Positions 60,646-64,000 of a DNA stretch of 64,000 bases are shown here, piece by piece. The DNA is from Pocillopora verrucosa (Eukaryota; Cnidaria; Anthozoa; Scleractinia; Pocilloporidae). A program made the translations under genes and the position numbers. The notes under the pieces were generated by a model. That model worked only from the letters and a program-made list of their open reading frames with translations. It was not told where the DNA came from and searched no databases. Location: NCBI RefSeq assembly GCF_036669915.1, contig NC_089318.1, positions 12,922,071 through 12,986,070 on the forward strand. Direction: 5' to 3'. Each line of letters starts with the position of its first letter. The first letter of the stretch is position 1.

Positions 60646-62121
60646 CAGCCTTGTCTCCATTCTGCATACAGAGAGAACCAATATGTAAATAAACTATTTG
60701 CCAACCCAAAGATCTGCACCAGGCTGTAGCCTGTTTCAGGTACCTAGTCTGTGAAGAGCAAATTAGCTAACAGTTGCAGTCGTCAAGGCAAACACTTGCA
60801 TTTGCTGTTTTACATGTGCGTGCTTATGGATCAAGAGCTTGGCACAGGCTACCCAAGGAGTTGGGTAACTCTTTAGCTGATCTTGGCCCATGGCTATACT
60901 TAGGAAAGAGGACTGAGTTGTTTCTTTTTTGTTTTTTTCTTGTAGGTCTGTTTACGTTGACCACGACTCTTCTATTTTTCTTGTAGTTTTAGGACTACTT
61001 AGGAAACAACTGTCAACTATATGTGAAATTATAGATCCTCTTTTATTCTGCAAGATTTCCCTAATTCCATAACATTTAAGTGTGCCAGATCATCAACGAA
61101 AATTCATAATAAATATACCTTACTACCATTTGAAAAAAGGTTTACTTGAAAATCTGCATTCGAGGCCAGCAGTAATGCTGCATTGCCAGTTGTTGAGGCA
61201 AGGGGGGTGTGGGGGGGTGTGGTCTGGCAGTCTTGTCATAATTCTTTTTATGATCTGCCACTGTCATTTTTTTCTAGATGAACTGACAATTCATGCAGTG
61301 GAGCTGTATAGCTACAAATCTTAAGTGCAAAGTAATAGCTCTGAGTAATGTTAAGAACATTTTTTATCTAACTCAGATACAATGAGGGATAAATTGACCT
61401 CATTCAAACTTATAAAATAAAATAATTTACAGCATTGATATCAAGAAATTACATAGTTTTTTGGTGTTGGAACTAAATGGCTTGAAATTCCACGTGTTCC
61501 TATGTTTTGCCTGTTTTTGTTGCAAATCTACCACAACATTTCAAAAATTATCAAACATCTGAAGAGAAACAAGACCTCAATTTGAGAAAAAACTCTTTAC
61601 AGCTGAAAGAAGTTGCCAACGAACAGATTGGAATGTTGACTACATGGAAGATTAGTCAAATTTGGTATTATATATTAGAAACATGCTAAATAGTTTTGAG
61701 ACACTGGTGACAAATACCTAACGTTTTTAAGTTTCAATTTCATATTAGACCTATTTTGGAAGATAACAATTAAACTGGTTCTAAATAGTGTGAGAGAGAT
61801 GGTAAGTTTGAGCTCAGTAAAAAAATAGAGAAAGGTGTTTTTCATCTTGTGACAAGCGTAGGACAAAGAAAAAATTTTTGAGTCACCACAAGAACCGCAG
61901 GCCATGCTCCAATGCTCTACCACTGAGCCACAGAGACTCTATGATGAGTGAGTGACACCTATTACTAGGTACATATGACACATGTCCTGTGTACTGCTAG
62001 GATCAGCAATATCGATAGCATCATGTTTGTGAATAGAATAGGAAAGATGGTATGGGCCCCCTCACCATAGAGTCTCTGTGTCTTAGTGGTCTCTTTAATG
62101 GCTACAATTTGCTTCGGATCT
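60646..62121. other. Convergent intergenic region, unit 3
   Basis: Almost identical to unit 1 (42,296-43,771), including the G/T-rich tract, and unlike unit 2. It contains the family-1 SINE at 61,798-61,944. Confidence 0.5.
61798..61944 (-). repeat. tRNA-derived SINE (family 1), unit 3
   Basis: Counterpart of 43,448-43,594, with the same A-box and decayed B-box. The truncated inverted head on the other strand follows at about 62,061-62,090. Confidence 0.75.
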
Positions 62122-63465
62122 TCAAGAACATTCATTTACTCTTGTACTAGCAAGAGGTGAAAATAATAGATAAGCTTTTAAGTTTCTTGGTAAGGGCAGA
62201 TGTGTCACTTGTGCTGGTGGAACCAACCCATTAATCACTAAACGACATAAATGTTGCAGTTCAAATTTTAGAGGCAACTGCCAGATCCGAACTAAGCCAT
62301 CACTCTGTCCAATGGCCAGTTCATTACAGCTCCTTGCAAAGGCAACAGAACATACAATGGTTGTGCTTGACTCATTAGAAACAGAGTCTAGCCTGGCATT
62401 AGGTACATGTATTGAACTTATCTCATAAAGAGTCTGTAACAGTTCTGTTTCAGTTACAATAACTTTTCCTTGTGAAGTACCAAAGGCTAATAAGGCACCA
62501 TCTGCACTGTATGAAAATGCTGTCAACTTAGTTGAACCTGTCACAATCTTTGTTTCTGTTACACATTTAGTGTTAGCATCTTGAATATACCAGATCTGAA
62601 AAACACCATCCTCATAGCAGGCTGCAAGCTTTTGAAATGGAAAACAGGGAACAAAAGAACAACTGCAAGCATTTCTTGCAACATCAGTCCTAATGGCAGA
62701 CAGCAACTCTAAATTTTCACTTTTCAGAACATATAGCTGACTCAAGGAACTGGAAAATGCAACAAGGGAGCTGTCTGGTGAAAAGACACAGCTGATCAAG
62801 TGACCGGAAAATCCTGGAAAAACAACTTCACAAATGACTCTCCCTGAACTTTTTAGCTTTTTCTTGGACTTCACCTGCCATAGCCAAATATCATTTGTTT
62901 CAGTACCTCTGTGAGATTCTAGCGTAACATTGCTCACTGTCACGGCTTTGCGGCCGTCCGGAGAAAACACGCAACATAAAGGTCTGGTCAGACGACTTCT
63001 ATCGCGATATTCACCTTTATCACAGTAAATTATTAACGGTTTTAGAGTACAATCGTCTGTGCGCTCAGCCAAAATAATTTGTGCGTGACCTGTGCCTAAA
63101 ATAATCGACAAAATCTCCCCATTTGGCGAAAAATTGCAAACGGGAGGCGGTGAGCACGTGAACAGGCTGTTATCATGGGTTTCCTCGAGGCTATCGAGGT
63201 CCCAACATTGAACATATCCTGCTCGAAAATGTCTCAAATCATGGCCACCAAACGTTGTAAGTGACAGCAAACTTGTATCGTCGTTCGGAGAAAAGGCACA
63301 GGCTGTTACCTTCAATGGGTCTGAATGCTTTAGTTCCGTCAAGATGGTAAAGGGTGGAGGAATTGGTTCGCCTTTCAAATGAAATGACCGGTAAGTTGTC
63401 GTGCAAAGAGCCAGTTGTGTTCCGTGAATATCTGATTGGTTTGGTTTTGATGAATCCAAACCCAT
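62122..63465 (-). CDS. WSB1-like: WD40-repeat protein with C-terminal SOCS box (WSB1/WSB2-like), copy 3
   Basis: An intronless 447-residue copy nearly identical to copy 1. Differences seen are HGTQL for HGTEL and DANTK for DGNTK (both shared with copy 2), and VPNARL for VPDARL. The start matches copy 1 because ATA, not ATG, is present four codons upstream. WD blades and the SOCS box (403-435) are intact. Confidence 0.8.
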   Translation of the reverse strand: MGLDSSKPNQSDIHGTQLALCTTTYRSFHLKGEPIPPPFTILTELKHSDPLKVTACAFSPNDDTSLLSLTTFGGHDLRHFRAGYVQCWDLDSLEETHDNSLFTCSPPPVCNFSPNGEILSIILGTGHAQIILAERTDDCTLKPLIIYCDKGEYRDRSRLTRPLCCVFSPDGRKAVTVSNVTLESHRGTETNDIWLWQVKSKKKLKSSGRVICEVVFPGFSGHLISCVFSPDSSLVAFSSSLSQLYVLKSENLELLSAIRTDVARNACSCSFVPCFPFQKLAACYEDGVFQIWYIQDANTKCVTETKIVTGSTKLTAFSYSADGALLAFGTSQGKVIVTETELLQTLYEISSIHVPNARLDSVSNESSTTIVCSVAFARSCNELAIGQSDGLVRIWQLPLKFELQHLCRLVINGLVPPAQVTHLPLPRNLKAYLLFSPLASTRVNECS

Positions 63466-64000
63466 GCCTAAACTTATTCCTAAATCATACAGTTCGCCCT
63501 AAGCGACACTTTTCAGGTAAGAAGTTGAAGAACGGCATGAAGTGTTAAATCTTCACGAGTTCACAAAGGCGTACATAGAGCGTTCTCCATCTTTGTTTGT
63601 ATTTTGGTACCCAAGCCTCCCGCTTTTTGGGATGAGCGGTTGCAATGCCATGCTATAGGCGATTCACCTTAGCGGTTCCCATGCGGGGAAACCCACGGTA
63701 ACCCTGAAAATTGGCAAGGGAGATGACACACTGTAGGTTGATCTAGGATGAGGGGAAAATCTGAGTATCGGGGCAACAAATAACATAATAATATTAAGTA
63801 ATTAGAAATTGTTATAAGACACCGATCCTATTAAAGAACAGCGAGTTTGCAGCATTGGAAAATGGCAAAAAATATATCGCTCGATTACAGTTAACGCAAA
63901 TATAATTCAACTTTTGGGCAAAGTGTCTCCAAGCCCATGGCAAGAAGTTCCATTCTTCCCGTTTGCGTTAACGTCATTCTTAGCCTCTGATAATCCAACA
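63466..64000. other. WSB-like upstream region, unit 3, cut by window end
   Basis: Matches 45,116-45,650 and its unit 2 equivalent, with a mix of unit 1-type and unit 2-type variants; no gene is seen. Confidence 0.5.

Larger units (their letters stand above)
56785..64000. repeat. Array unit 3, truncated by window end
   Basis: The third unit starts at the same SINE-internal phrase. It contains the third phosphatase and WSB-like genes. Its last two kilobases (including the third orphan exon, if present) lie beyond the window. It shares the 34-bp phrase upstream of the phosphatase with unit 2, but the phosphatase and WSB-like genes match unit 1 better. Confidence 0.95.

Noticed and set aside
1-64000. 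CRISPR arrays, operons or bacterial-type systems
   Set aside because: No regularly spaced short repeats or polycistronic gene runs were seen; gene structure is eukaryotic throughout.

Overview
The window is animal nuclear DNA: AT-rich, with split genes, GT-AG introns, tRNA-derived SINE-like repeats and no bacterial-style operons. A secreted PAN/Apple + EGF + fibrinogen-like gene of the type annotated in corals as skeletal organic matrix protein 5-like, and two SINE families I recall from coral genomes, point to an anthozoan cnidarian, most likely a stony coral. This placement is inference from recall; no search was run.

Positions 1-22,000 hold a segmental tandem duplication. Copy A (1 to about 9,640) and copy B (12,737 to about 21,890) each carry one six-exon plus-strand gene for a 388-residue secreted protein: signal peptide, PAN/Apple-like domain, EGF domain, fibrinogen-like C-terminus. 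I reconstructed both exon by exon; all splice sites and phases agree. A decayed third relative (two exon remnants with stops and lost cysteines) lies at 22,922-23,249. Intron 4 of copy A contains, on the minus strand, a 77-codon frame for a basic, secreted-looking peptide; copy B keeps the frame but has a stop at codon 25. The spacer between the copies (9,641-12,736) holds a 1.5-kb element with 42-bp terminal inverted repeats.

Positions 23,250-38,480 are mostly unique noncoding DNA around one minus-strand gene (26,114-28,066) for a seven-pass membrane protein resembling PRRT3/PRRT4, whose cytoplasmic tail carries three copies of an RGRRxx[LV]FS motif. Further right are a possible orphan exon, simple repeats and a 365-bp tandem repeat containing a hairpin.

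Positions 38,483-64,000 are a recent array of three 9.1-9.2-kb units (the third cut by the window edge). Each unit has an intronless plus-strand gene for a secreted, probably GPI-anchored histidine phosphatase of the MINPP1 type, and, tail-to-tail with it, an intronless minus-strand WD40 + SOCS-box gene (WSB1/WSB2-like). Each complete unit also ends in an isolated 3' exon of an unidentified gene. The unit boundary falls inside a SINE. All three phosphatases keep the RHGxRxP nucleophile motif but have TSSGT where MINPP enzymes have GHAET, so they are probably catalytically dead or altered. The units are mosaics of one another, which suggests gene conversion or unequal crossing-over (or assembly mixing of haplotypes).
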